Shown: positions 8,827 to 17,857 of the stretch, piece by piece
Position numbering within the stretch: the first letter of the stretch is position 1
Layout of the letters: every line of letters starts with the position of its first letter
NCBI RefSeq assembly: GCF_004330295.1
Contig: NZ_SJOJ01000002.1
Coordinates: 186,001 to 250,000 of the forward strand
DNA length: 64,000 nucleotides
Direction of reading: 5' to 3'
Origin: Rahnella victoriana
GTDB lineage: Bacteria; Pseudomonadota; Gammaproteobacteria; Enterobacterales; Enterobacteriaceae
The notes under the pieces: model-generated
Database searches by the model: none
What the model was told of the DNA's origin: nothing
Seen by the model: the letters and a program-made list of their open reading frames with translations, nothing else
Made by a program: the position numbers and the translations under genes

Positions 8827-9747
8827 TTAGCTGATGTTTGCGATATCACGCTGCATCTGAGCCACACTGGCCTGCAATTCCCGATTAAAATCATCCTGCC
8901 AGCGTAATGGCGCTGCAATGCTTATTTCTGGCAGCCAGTAACGCAGCCAGCGGAATAACAATTGAGCATCTGTGGTTTTAGCGGTCAGCGTAATACTGCC
9001 ATCTGTGTGTTCGGAAATAATGTTCTGGTCAGGAAAAAGCTGACGTCGTCTGAGGTAGACTGCTGCTTTTTTGGAAGCAATTAACGTAACGCTCGTCTTT
9101 TCACCAAACCAAATTCCTTTGCCCTCAGTAATTTCTTTCTCAAGGGTTGGGTCGGGTATGAAAACAACTTGCATTAAAAATAAGTACTGAATCTTACTTA
9201 CATTGAATGACTTTAATTTTCCAGATTCCTCGGCTACTAAATACCAGATACCACTTTGGTTTATCAACTTGTAGGGGTTAGCCTGTCGGGCCTTTCCACT
9301 ATAAGTAAAACTGATGCTGCGATGCCGTGTGATCCCTTCTTTAAGATCGCGCATGACACTTTTAATCAGACGATTATCCTGTGTCGTATTGCCGGTAATA
9401 ATAACAGCATCTTTGTAAGCGAGTTCATTACGCAGTGTTTTGCCATCTGCATCAGAAAATAGTTTCGCCACGTCAACCCACTGTGCAAATTGATTAAGCG
9501 CAGAATTGCTAAAGTTGGGTTGCAAATGTTTATTCAGTACAAAATTACCTGCTGATGAGGTTTCTTCGAGCAAATGCCCCAGTCGCGCTAAATCCCGATA
9601 GGCGGTGCGGGAAGTAATGTTATAAGCTTTGCACAACCAGTCTTTATTAATTGTTTTACCCTGATATATATGCTCGAAGATACCGAAGAGCCTGTCTATC
9701 AGTAGTTCATGTCGTGTATTATCACGCTTGTCAGCAATGTGCATCAT
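8827..9747 (-). CDS. WYL-domain transcriptional regulator with N-terminal HTH
   Basis: Protein of about 306 residues. Residues about 15-65 form a winged helix-turn-helix (TSRTAYRDLARL recognition region). A WYL domain follows, with the eponymous WYL at 168-170 and the surrounding YKLINQSGIWYLVAEESG. A C-terminal extension (WCX-like) ends the protein. WYL regulators of the BrxR/CapW type repress phage-defence operons and are thought to sense a nucleic-acid or nucleotide signal. The ATG at 9747 is preferred because AGGA lies five bases upstream; upstream ATGs at 9762 and 9780 have poor spacing. It sits directly upstream of, and co-directional with, three dynamin GTPase genes. Palindromes at 9839-9855 and 9910-9923 are candidate operators. 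Confidence 0.82.
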   Translation of the reverse strand: MMHIADKRDNTRHELLIDRLFGIFEHIYQGKTINKDWLCKAYNITSRTAYRDLARLGHLLEETSSAGNFVLNKHLQPNFSNSALNQFAQWVDVAKLFSDADGKTLRNELAYKDAVIITGNTTQDNRLIKSVMRDLKEGITRHRSISFTYSGKARQANPYKLINQSGIWYLVAEESGKLKSFNVSKIQYLFLMQVVFIPDPTLEKEITEGKGIWFGEKTSVTLIASKKAAVYLRRRQLFPDQNIISEHTDGSITLTAKTTDAQLLFRWLRYWLPEISIAAPLRWQDDFNRELQASVAQMQRDIANIS

Positions 9748-9838
9748 CAACGTCCTATTCATTAACCGGTGTGAGTTCATCCTTCTCAACCATTTTTGAC
9801 GAGTTAATATTTCAATCAGCAAATTCTAACATCGTCGC

Positions 9839-9855
9839 GTGACAGGATGTGTCAC
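9839..9855. promoter_or_regulatory. Inverted repeat upstream of the WYL regulator, candidate operator
   Basis: A perfect palindrome of GTGACA, five-base spacer, TGTCAC lies about 90 bp upstream of the WYL regulator start. Position and symmetry fit autorepression by a dimeric WYL/HTH protein of the BrxR type. It falls where promoter elements for the island operon would be expected. Confidence 0.4.
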
Positions 9856-9909
9856 CAACTATCTTCATATCGGCATAAAAATAGAAAAGTTCAGTCTTTT
9901 TTAGGTGTG

Positions 9910-9923
9910 TTGACATAAGTCAA
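9910..9923. promoter_or_regulatory. Second inverted repeat in the WYL/opgD intergenic region
   Basis: TTGAC, spacer ATAA, GTCAA forms a perfect palindrome. It could be a second operator for the WYL regulator or a site serving opgD; the half-sites also look like FNR/CRP-type cores. The rest of the 446-bp region between 9748 and 10193 holds no gene I can support, only A+T-rich sequence and a loose TTCAGATT/AATCTGAA repeat at 10069-10118. Confidence 0.3.
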
Positions 9924-10193
9924 ATTCTCCAAACATCCCGCCTAATGAGCAAGTGTTTAGAACAGAAGTCGACATAAACGTTTAAAAAACAGGGGCTAAC
10001 AGCAACAGGGCTGAAACAAGTTGAGGAAAGACGCGACTCCCGGAAATGCCCTCTAAGTAGCATATCGATTCAGATTTACGGAACCTTCATTTTCCTCAGA
10101 AGTATTCTAGAATCTGAAAAGGCGTATTCATTACATGGCCTCTTAGCTTGCCGGTAAACACACTTTATTCAGAAACATGGAGAGAGGCACCTG

Positions 10194-11792
10194 ATGGTTA
10201 CACGACGTGACTTGCTGACCTATACGTCATTTTCGATGGCGCTGGCGGCATTGGGGTTTACTCCGGCAGTTTTTGCCGCACGGGGCTTAAAACTCGGAAA
10301 GCCTGAGGCTTTTACTTTTGACGGATTGATACAGCAGGCAAAGACGCTTGCCCAACAGCCTTACCACGCCCCTGAGACTCCGCCTGACAGCGCGTTAGCC
10401 GATATCAATTACGATGTTTACCGTAAAATTATTTATAAACCTGAGTATGCGCTGTTTAGTCATGGCGAAAGCCGTTTCCCTGTTACGTTCTTTTGCGTCA
10501 GTGCCCTGCATCATCTGCCGGTAAAAATGTCAGTGGTTGAAAATAATCAGGCCAGCGACATCATCCAGGATATTGATTACTTTACATTCCCGGCGGATGC
10601 TCAGCGCCTGCAGGCAGGACTCAAAGGCGATGTCTTCAGCGGGTTCCGTGTGCTGGAGAATCAGCAAAACATCAAAAACGAAAAAGACTGGGTGTCCTTT
10701 CTGGGGGCGTCCTATTTCCGCGCTGTGGGCGAGCAGGGACAGTTTGGTTTGTCCGCACGTGGGATCGCGATTAATACGGTGTCTGGCGACACCAAAGAGG
10801 AGTTTCCGGACTTTACCCATTTCTGGTTTGAAGCCTCGAAAGAAGACAATGATCAACTGGTGGTTTATGCCTTACTGGATGGCCCGAGTATTTGCGGTGC
10901 CTACCGGTTCGTGATGCACCGGACAAAGGGCGTTGTAATGGATGTCGACTGCTCGCTGTTTTTACGCCGGGACGTCAGCCGCTTTGGCATTGCGCCGCAG
11001 ACCTCTATGTTTTGGTTTTCCAAAATGGCCAAAGGATCCGGCTCTGACTGGCGGCCGGAAGTGCATGACTCCGACGGGTTAGCGTTGTGGACGGGCAGTG
11101 GTGAACACATCTGGCGTCCGTTAAACAATCCATTGCAGGTCCAGGTCTCATCGTTTAGTGACACGCATCCGCGGGGATTCGGGCTGAGGCAAAAAGAGCG
11201 CGACTTTAACAGTTATCTGGGATCCGCCGGTTATGAACGACGTCCGGATCTGTGGATTGAGCCGAAAGGCGACTGGGGCAAAGGTTCGGTGCAGTTAGTC
11301 GAGATCCCCACCGACGACGAGATTTTCGATAATATCGTCGCGATATGGGTTCCGGAGCAGGAAGCAAAAGCAGGCAGTGAGCATCAGTTCAGTTACCGGA
11401 TGCACTGGCTGGCTGATGAACCCTTTCCTTCGACACTGGCTCGCTGTGGGGCGACGCGGCTGGGAAGAGGGGGCAATCCCGGCGCTTATCCCGATCCTAA
11501 ATCACGTAAATTTTTGGTTGAGTTTACCGGTGGCGAATTAAAGACATTGTCTGCCGATGCGAAACCCGAGGCCATCATCTCCGCGTCTCGCGGGAAGCTG
11601 TCAGGTATTCAGGTGGAAAAATCTCCCGGCGAAAAGGACCGCTGGCGGGTATTCTTTGATCTGCATGTCGACGGTAAGGAACCGGTTGAACTCAGACTCT
11701 ACCTTAAATCAGGAGATAAGACCCTGTCGGAGACCTGGGCCTACCAGTACCTTCCTTTCACATCCACGCCGAAACCCCTGTTGGGTGTCTGA
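10194..11792 (+). CDS. opgD: Glucan biosynthesis protein D, periplasmic
   Basis: Protein of 532 residues (OpgD is about 550). The N-terminus has a twin-arginine signal (TRRDLL then a hydrophobic stretch ending AVFAA), matching Tat export of OpgD. Blocks such as SFLGASYFRAVG, QFGLSARGIAI and RPLNNP are hallmarks of the OpgG/OpgD family. It shapes osmoregulated periplasmic glucans. GGAGAGAGG precedes the ATG. It stands alone, bordered upstream by the dynamin island and downstream by a bidirectional terminator shared with ychF. Confidence 0.92.
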   Translation: MVTRRDLLTYTSFSMALAALGFTPAVFAARGLKLGKPEAFTFDGLIQQAKTLAQQPYHAPETPPDSALADINYDVYRKIIYKPEYALFSHGESRFPVTFFCVSALHHLPVKMSVVENNQASDIIQDIDYFTFPADAQRLQAGLKGDVFSGFRVLENQQNIKNEKDWVSFLGASYFRAVGEQGQFGLSARGIAINTVSGDTKEEFPDFTHFWFEASKEDNDQLVVYALLDGPSICGAYRFVMHRTKGVVMDVDCSLFLRRDVSRFGIAPQTSMFWFSKMAKGSGSDWRPEVHDSDGLALWTGSGEHIWRPLNNPLQVQVSSFSDTHPRGFGLRQKERDFNSYLGSAGYERRPDLWIEPKGDWGKGSVQLVEIPTDDEIFDNIVAIWVPEQEAKAGSEHQFSYRMHWLADEPFPSTLARCGATRLGRGGNPGAYPDPKSRKFLVEFTGGELKTLSADAKPEAIISASRGKLSGIQVEKSPGEKDRWRVFFDLHVDGKEPVELRLYLKSGDKTLSETWAYQYLPFTSTPKPLLGV

Positions 11793-11798
11793 AAAGCA

Positions 11799-11825
11799 AA
11801 AATCCACGCTTTCGCGTGGATTTTC
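11799..11825. terminator. Bidirectional terminator between opgD and ychF
   Basis: AAATCCACGC, four-base loop, GCGTGGATTT with flanking A and T runs on the two sides. It lies just after opgD and ends the converging ychF transcript as well. Confidence 0.85.
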
Positions 11826-11852
11826 TTTAGAGCGTAAAGCTGACGTTTCTGT

Positions 11853-12944
11853 TTAGACGTTAAACAGGAAGTTCATCACGTCGCCATCTTTCACGATGTA
11901 GTCTTTACCTTCTGAACGCATTTTGCCGGCTTCTTTCGCGCCTTGCTCACCTTTATAGGTGATGAAGTCTTCGAACGCGATGGTTTGTGCGCGGATAAAG
12001 CCTTTCTCGAAATCGGTATGGATTTTACCTGCGGCTTGTGGCGCGGTGGCGCCGACCGGGATGGTCCATGCACGGACTTCTTTCACGCCTGCGGTGAAGT
12101 ACGTTTGCAGGTTCAGCAGTTCGTAACCGGCGCGGATCACGCGGTTCAGACCCGGCTCTTCCAGACCCAGCTCAGCCATGAATTCTTCACGATCAGCGTC
12201 GTCGAGTTCAGCGATGTCTGATTCCACGGCAGCACAGACGGCAACCACTACGGAACCTTCAGCCTCGGCAATTTTACGCACCACGTCGAGGTAAGGGTTG
12301 TTCTCGAAACCGTCTTCATTAACGTTGGCGATATACATCGTTGGTTTCAGGGTCAGGAAGCTCAGGTAGCGGATGGCTGCTTTGTCTTCTTCTGTCAGAT
12401 CCAGTGAACGCAGCATGCCCGCGTTTTCCAGTTGTGGCAGACATTTCTCCAGCGCGGCCAGTTCGGCTTTCGCATCCTTGTCACCGCCTTTGGCGCGTTT
12501 CTGCACACGGTGGATAGCACGTTCGCAGGTGTCGAGGTCAGACAACGCCAGTTCGGTGTTGATAACGTCGATGTCATCTGCCGGATCGACTTTGTTGTTC
12601 ACGTGGATGATGTTGTCGTTTTCGAAGCAGCGCACAACGTGGCCGATCGCTTCGGTTTCACGGATGTTGGTCAGGAACTGGTTACCCAGACCTTCACCTT
12701 TGGATGCGCCTTTCACCAGACCGGCGATGTCCACGAATTCCATGGTGGTCGGCAGGATACGCTGTGGTTTGACAATCTCAGCCAGCTTGTCGAGACGTGC
12801 ATCCGGCATCGGTACGACGCCGGTGTTCGGTTCGATGGTACAGAACGGGAAGTTTGCTGCTTCGATACCCGCTTTGGTCAGCGCATTGAACAGAGTTGAT
12901 TTACCGACGTTCGGCAGGCCCACGATACCGCATTTGAATCCCAT
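11853..12944 (-). CDS. ychF: Ribosome-binding ATPase YchF/EngD
   Basis: Protein of 363 residues, the normal length. It has an Obg-type P-loop GLPNVGKST (9-17), switch [12 protein letters not shown], and NVNE in place of the usual NKxD, which explains ATP preference in this family. A C-terminal TGS domain follows ([17 protein letters not shown]). It binds ribosomes and modulates stress translation. In E. coli ychF follows pth; here about 8 kb of SulP and SPFH/P-ATPase genes lies between them. Confidence 0.97.
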   Translation of the reverse strand: MGFKCGIVGLPNVGKSTLFNALTKAGIEAANFPFCTIEPNTGVVPMPDARLDKLAEIVKPQRILPTTMEFVDIAGLVKGASKGEGLGNQFLTNIRETEAIGHVVRCFENDNIIHVNNKVDPADDIDVINTELALSDLDTCERAIHRVQKRAKGGDKDAKAELAALEKCLPQLENAGMLRSLDLTEEDKAAIRYLSFLTLKPTMYIANVNEDGFENNPYLDVVRKIAEAEGSVVVAVCAAVESDIAELDDADREEFMAELGLEEPGLNRVIRAGYELLNLQTYFTAGVKEVRAWTIPVGATAPQAAGKIHTDFEKGFIRAQTIAFEDFITYKGEQGAKEAGKMRSEGKDYIVKDGDVMNFLFNV

Positions 12945-13163
12945 GTTTTTCTCACCTTAATATCTTAATTATCAAGCGATTAAATCTAATCGCACGATGT
13001 AATGACCACAATTCCCCGCATTATACACGAGAACCACCTTTTTCTCGATCCGCTTGTGGGGGCCGCTTGTGTCGACATCCCGGATTAAACCTTGCCTCGT
13101 ACCGGCCATTTTTAGATACTTGTCACAATTTTTTAACTGATCGGGAAATGTACCGGATGTTTT

Positions 13164-14645
13164 ATGTTTAGTCCGCGTGGTCTGAAGTTATCTGAAGTGA
13201 AGAATGAAACGCTGGCCGGATTCGTGGTGGCGGTATCGATGATCCCGGAAGCCGTCGGGTTTTCGCTGGTGGCCGGATTGTCCCCGATTGTCGGATTGCA
13301 TACGGCGTTTATTATCGGGCTGGTGACCGCGCTGTTCGGCGGCAAACCGGGCATGGTGTCGGGCGCGGCGGGTTCCATTGTGGTGGTGCTGATGAGTCTG
13401 GCGGCGCAACACGGTATGGGTTACGTGCTGTGGGCGACGATTTTTGCCGGGATTATTCAGATCCTGATTGGCGTGTTCCGTCTGGGGAAATTTATCCGCC
13501 TGGTACCGTTACCTGCAGTTCATGGTTTTGTGAACGGGCTGGCGATTGTCATTATGCTGGCGCAGTTGCACATGATTGCCGGGCAGGGGCCGCTGATGTA
13601 CGGGCTGGTGCTGCTGGCGATTCTGGTGGTGGTGCTGTTCCCGAAACTGACCAAAATCATTCCGTCCTCACTGGCCGCGCTGATTGTGGTCTCCGCGGTG
13701 GCGATTGGTTTTAATTTGCACACATTACGGGTGGGTGATCTGGCGGATATCTCCGGTGCGTTGCCGCACTTCAGTCTGCCGGTCGCGCCGTTCAATGTCG
13801 ACATGCTGAAAGTCGTGCTGCCTTATGCGGTGGTGATCGCGCTGGTTGGTCTGATTGAATCGCTGCTGACCATGACGGTGCTGGATGAAATGGGCAATCA
13901 AAAGGGCAACGGTAACCGTGAAAGTATCGCGCAGGGCGCGGGGAATACCATTTGCGGGCTGTTCGGTTGCTTCGCCGGTTGCGCGATGATCGGACAATCG
14001 ATCATCAATTTCACCTCCGGCGGTCGCGGGCGAATTTCCGGTACGGTGGGGGCGATTCTGCTGATCCTGTTTGTGGTCAGCCTGTCCGGTTACATCGGCC
14101 TGCTGCCGGTGGCTGCACTGGCGGGAATTATGCTGGTGGTGTGCTACAACACTTTCGAGTGGAGTTCGCTGCGTCGTCTTCGCCGCATGCCGAAAGCTGA
14201 TGTGCTGGTGATGCTGATTGTTACCGTCATTACCATTTTCACCGATCTGGCGGTGGCGGTGATCAGCGGCGTGATTATCTCTGCGCTGGTCTTTGCCTGG
14301 CAGCAGGCGCGTATCCGCATTCGTGAGCACAAAACCCAAGGCGATCTGGCGGTCTACAAACTGGACGGGCCGTTGTTCTTTGGCTCCGCAGCGACTTTTG
14401 CTGAGTTGTTTAATCCTGAAAATGATCCGCAAAACGTGGTGCTGGATTTTGCCGGTACGCGGGTGATGGATTCGAGCGGGGTGGAGGCAATTGACAAACT
14501 GACCGCCCGTTATCTTGAGGCCGGGAAAACGATTCGTCTGCGCCATCTGAGCAATGACTGCGTGAGTCTGCTCAAAAAAGCCGGACCGTTCTGTTCGCAT
14601 GAACTGGATGACCCGCAATATTACGTCGCCGAAGATAACCTCTGA
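13164..14645 (+). CDS. SulP-family anion transporter with STAS domain
   Basis: Protein of 493 residues: about ten to twelve membrane segments, with the SulP N-terminal pattern (AGFVVAVSMIPEAVGFS) and GLIESLL near the transport core. A cytoplasmic STAS domain begins near residue 395 (VYKLDGPLFFGSA, then VLDFAGTRVMDSSGVEAID). SulP proteins carry sulfate, bicarbonate or dicarboxylates. It is not DauA, which is encoded at 30508-32175. It lies just upstream of the SPFH/P-ATPase operon but has its own terminator, so it is a separate unit. Substrate unknown. Confidence 0.85.
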   Translation: MFSPRGLKLSEVKNETLAGFVVAVSMIPEAVGFSLVAGLSPIVGLHTAFIIGLVTALFGGKPGMVSGAAGSIVVVLMSLAAQHGMGYVLWATIFAGIIQILIGVFRLGKFIRLVPLPAVHGFVNGLAIVIMLAQLHMIAGQGPLMYGLVLLAILVVVLFPKLTKIIPSSLAALIVVSAVAIGFNLHTLRVGDLADISGALPHFSLPVAPFNVDMLKVVLPYAVVIALVGLIESLLTMTVLDEMGNQKGNGNRESIAQGAGNTICGLFGCFAGCAMIGQSIINFTSGGRGRISGTVGAILLILFVVSLSGYIGLLPVAALAGIMLVVCYNTFEWSSLRRLRRMPKADVLVMLIVTVITIFTDLAVAVISGVIISALVFAWQQARIRIREHKTQGDLAVYKLDGPLFFGSAATFAELFNPENDPQNVVLDFAGTRVMDSSGVEAIDKLTARYLEAGKTIRLRHLSNDCVSLLKKAGPFCSHELDDPQYYVAEDNL

Positions 14646-14654
14646 CATTCAACA

Positions 14655-14681
14655 GGTGCCGCTCAACACGGCACCTTTTTT
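14655..14681 (+). terminator. Intrinsic terminator of the SulP gene
   Basis: GGTGCCG, seven-base loop, CGGCACC, then six T. It separates the SulP gene from the downstream SPFH operon. Confidence 0.88.
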
Positions 14682-14861
14682 CATTATGCGCCCCCGTCAT
14701 TTCCTCCGCTGATAAACGCTTACAATTCGTGGCAAAAAAGCCGCTAAATTCATATCGCTGAAAATTCTGTAATGTTATACCGTTACGCCCGGTCAACTTC
14801 GCACTTACAGGCCTGAAGCCTGCGTCGCGGGTTATTTTTTTCTCTATTTGCCGGAACGGTT

Positions 14862-16820
14862 ATGAGCATAAATAAGGCATCCGGATGTGATGACGTCAGT
14901 AAGCCGCTGCGCTTTCAGTCAGCCGCCGGTCACACGCGCTGGCTGAACGGGCTGATCAACGGGATCATGGTGATCAGCAGCGTGCTGTATCTGATCTTGC
15001 TGATGTTGTATCTGATCTCCCCGCAATCGGTCTGGCCGTGGGTGACCGGCAATATCATGGCGGCGATGTGGGTTTGTGCGGCCTCCCTGCAATGCGCCCG
15101 GCGCATCTCCCGCTGGCGGGCGCAACAGTTTGCCCCTGCGGTGGCCACCGCCACGCCGGACGCGCCTTCCGGATTTTTCCAGCGTCTGATTGCCCGCCCG
15201 TGGATGCGTCCGGTTTTGCGGTATGTCGACGCGCACGTGTTCTTCCAGGCACTTCCTGCGTTAGCCGCATTACTGCTTATTACGTTGTTGTGGCAACTGC
15301 CGTTACCGGCAAATGAAGCGGGTAACGCAGGGCTGATTGCCGGTTCGGTATTCATTCTCTGCGCCTTTGCCGTCCTGGTTCTGGAGCGTCACTGGACGTT
15401 AAAAAATCCGCTGGAATGGCCGGAAGCGGCAAAGCTGGCACCGCTGATGCGTATGATGATTGGCGTCTTTTTGCTGACGGCGCTGGCCCTGATGTTTGCC
15501 CGTGGTGACCGCGTGTGGCCTGCGCATCTGCTGGTGCTGACTGGCGGATTACCGGCACTGGTGGCGCTGGAGCTTTTCCTGCGTGCGCTGATGGCGGTGT
15601 TTTCGCCGCCGCGTGAGGATAAAGAGCCGGAGTTTATTGCCGCAAGCCTGCTGGCCGCGCAGATTTGCTGGCCGCCGCGCCCGTTACAATTTGTTCAAAA
15701 CGAACTGCATCAGCATTTTGGCATCGATCTTCGCCAGATCTGGGCGTTCCAGTTTATACGCCGGGCGCTGCTGCCGCTGGGCGCCATCTTGCTGCTGACC
15801 GGCTGGCTGCTGACGGGCATCAGTGAGGTGCCGCTGACGCAACGGGGGATTTATGAATCCTTCGGTAAACCGGTGGCGGTCAGGCAGCCCGGTTTACATA
15901 TCGGTTTACCCTGGCCTTTTGGCCGCACGCTGATGGTCGATAACGGCGAAGTGCATGAACTCACCACCGGATCAGAAGAACCGATGCCCCCCGCGCCAGC
16001 TGAGGTGGCCGATACTGCCGAAGGTCCGGCACCGGAAAGCGCGAACCGGTTGTGGGATTCGAATCACAGCAGCGACAAATCACAAATCATCGCCAGTGCC
16101 AGCAATGACCGTCAGAGTTTTCAAATCATGGATATGGACGTGCGCTTTGTGTACCGCGTCGCCATGAACGATAACGCGGCGATGGCAAGCCTCTATCACA
16201 CTGAGAATATGCCGGTGCTGATCCGCAGTATCGCCAATCAGGTGCTGGTGCATGATTTTTCCTCACGCACCCTCGACAGCCTGCTGGGCAGTGAACAGAC
16301 ACGTCTCGCCGCAGACATTGGCCGCAACGTGCAGGCGCAGCTTGATCACCTCAACAGCGGTGTGGAACTGCTGGCGACCGTGATTGAATCTATCCATCCG
16401 CCTGCGGGCGCGGCTGATGCTTATCACAGCGTGCAGGCAGCACAAATTCTGGCGCAAAGCGCGATTGCCGGTGAGAAAGGGCAGGCCGCACAGCAGCTGA
16501 ATGCCGCACAGCAATTTGCCCGTCTGGCGCTCGATACGGCCACGGCACAAAGTCATGAAAGCCGCGATCAGGCGCAGGTCATGGCGCTGCGGTCTGACGC
16601 AGAAAATCAGGCGTGGCAGACCGGTGGACAGTCCTTCCTGACCGAGCGTTATTTCAGCCAGCTGATTCTGGCAATGCAACAGCATCCGAAGGTTCTGATT
16701 GTCGATCACCGTATCGGGGGCGAAACGCCGCCGGTGCTGGATCTGAGAAATTTTACCCTGCCATTTACGCCCGGCGCGGATAAAGCGGCGCATCCTGTTA
16801 AAGCGGAGACTACCCGGTGA
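14862..16820 (+). CDS. HflK-like SPFH protein with large N-terminal multi-TM region
   Basis: Protein of 652 residues. About seven hydrophobic segments occupy residues 29-323, far more than the single anchor of HflK. A stomatin/SPFH domain follows (EVPLTQRGIYESFGKPVAV, then MDMDVRFVYRV), and an Ala/Gln-rich helical tail typical of HflK/HflC assemblies. HflK/HflC form membrane cages that regulate FtsH. Here the gene heads a four-gene operon; the next gene overlaps it by four bases (GTGA). Its partners are two more SPFH proteins and a metal P-type ATPase. Function of the set is not known to me; a scaffold around the ATPase is inference. Confidence 0.75.
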   Translation: MSINKASGCDDVSKPLRFQSAAGHTRWLNGLINGIMVISSVLYLILLMLYLISPQSVWPWVTGNIMAAMWVCAASLQCARRISRWRAQQFAPAVATATPDAPSGFFQRLIARPWMRPVLRYVDAHVFFQALPALAALLLITLLWQLPLPANEAGNAGLIAGSVFILCAFAVLVLERHWTLKNPLEWPEAAKLAPLMRMMIGVFLLTALALMFARGDRVWPAHLLVLTGGLPALVALELFLRALMAVFSPPREDKEPEFIAASLLAAQICWPPRPLQFVQNELHQHFGIDLRQIWAFQFIRRALLPLGAILLLTGWLLTGISEVPLTQRGIYESFGKPVAVRQPGLHIGLPWPFGRTLMVDNGEVHELTTGSEEPMPPAPAEVADTAEGPAPESANRLWDSNHSSDKSQIIASASNDRQSFQIMDMDVRFVYRVAMNDNAAMASLYHTENMPVLIRSIANQVLVHDFSSRTLDSLLGSEQTRLAADIGRNVQAQLDHLNSGVELLATVIESIHPPAGAADAYHSVQAAQILAQSAIAGEKGQAAQQLNAAQQFARLALDTATAQSHESRDQAQVMALRSDAENQAWQTGGQSFLTERYFSQLILAMQQHPKVLIVDHRIGGETPPVLDLRNFTLPFTPGADKAAHPVKAETTR

Positions 16821-17857
16821 GTGATTCTCAACAACCTGACAGCCATCAACACGATCACGACGCCCACGGCGGGCATCATCACGGTGGCGGACATCACCAT
16901 CACCATCATCATTCCGGCCCTGCTGCGCCCAAACTCTGGCGACGGGTCACGGTTGCCGTGGTGCTGGTTGCGCTGATTGCCGCCACGGCCTGTCTGGTGC
17001 AGGTGCGTTCCGGCGAAGCGATGGTCATCACCCGTTTCGGTGATCCGGTGCGCGTTCTGCTCAATCCGGGACTGGCGTGGCATCTGCCGGTGCCGCTGGA
17101 GACCGCTATCCCGGTGGATTTGCGTATCCGCACCACGTCGAGCGGTTTGCAGGATGTGGGCACGCGCGATGGCCTGCGCATCATTGTGCAGGCGTATACC
17201 GTCTGGCAGGTGAAAAACGATCCCCTGCATGTGCAGCGGTTTATCCGTGCGGTACAGAATCAGCCGGATATGGCGGCGGCGCAGATCCGGACGTTTATCG
17301 GTTCGGCGCTGGAAACCACCACCAGCGGTTTTGCGCTGGCGGATCTGGTCAACACCGACGCCAGCAAAATTCGTCTCTCCGGTTTTGAACAGCATTTGCA
17401 TGACCAGATTGCCCGTCAGTTGCTCGACAGCTATGGCATCGAACTGGTGCAGGTGGGCGTTGAACGGCTGACGTTACCTTCCGTCACGCTCGATGCAACT
17501 GTGGACCGCATGCGTGCAGAACGGGAAACCATCGCCACCGAGCGTTCTGCCGAGGGCAAGCGACAGGCGGCGGAAATCCGTTCTTCTGCTGAACGCGACG
17601 CCCGCGTGATGAAGGCCGATGCGTCCGTTAACGCGGCCAATATTGAAGCGCAGGCGCAGGTGCAGAGCGCGGCGATATACGCCAAAGCCCGCGCCGGTAA
17701 CCCTGAATTATACGACCTGCTGCGCTCGCTCGACACGCTCAGCAATGTGATGACACCGGGCACACAACTGGTGCTGCGCACCGATGCGGCACCGTTCCGG
17801 CAACTGGTTGAAGGCCCGCCCACATTACCGGCTGCTACCAGCGGATTGCGGCCATGA
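16817..17857 (+). CDS. HflC-like SPFH protein with His-rich N-terminus
   Basis: Protein of 346 residues. Residues 10-32 contain 14 histidines, including seven in a row, ahead of a single transmembrane segment (about 43-62) and an SPFH domain (SGEAMVITRFGDPVRVLLNPGL). The C-terminal helix is rich in A, E and R (SAEGKRQAAEIRSSAERDAR), as in HflC. The His tract would lie on the cytoplasmic side if topology follows HflC (inference), and could buffer or pass metal to the operon's P-type ATPase, which lacks its own metal-binding domain. Starts with GTG overlapping the previous stop. Confidence 0.78.
   Translation: MSDSQQPDSHQHDHDAHGGHHHGGGHHHHHHHSGPAAPKLWRRVTVAVVLVALIAATACLVQVRSGEAMVITRFGDPVRVLLNPGLAWHLPVPLETAIPVDLRIRTTSSGLQDVGTRDGLRIIVQAYTVWQVKNDPLHVQRFIRAVQNQPDMAAAQIRTFIGSALETTTSGFALADLVNTDASKIRLSGFEQHLHDQIARQLLDSYGIELVQVGVERLTLPSVTLDATVDRMRAERETIATERSAEGKRQAAEIRSSAERDARVMKADASVNAANIEAQAQVQSAAIYAKARAGNPELYDLLRSLDTLSNVMTPGTQLVLRTDAAPFRQLVEGPPTLPAATSGLRP

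Noticed and set aside
10069-10118. TTCAGATT / AATCTGAA inverted repeat upstream of opgD
   Set aside because: Arms are 34 bp apart and eight bases long, which is not rare in A+T-rich sequence; too weak to call.
13725-14648. 307-residue minus-strand open frame opposite the SulP gene
   Set aside because: His/Gln/Arg-rich antisense translation typical of high-G+C shadow frames; the plus-strand SulP protein is well supported.
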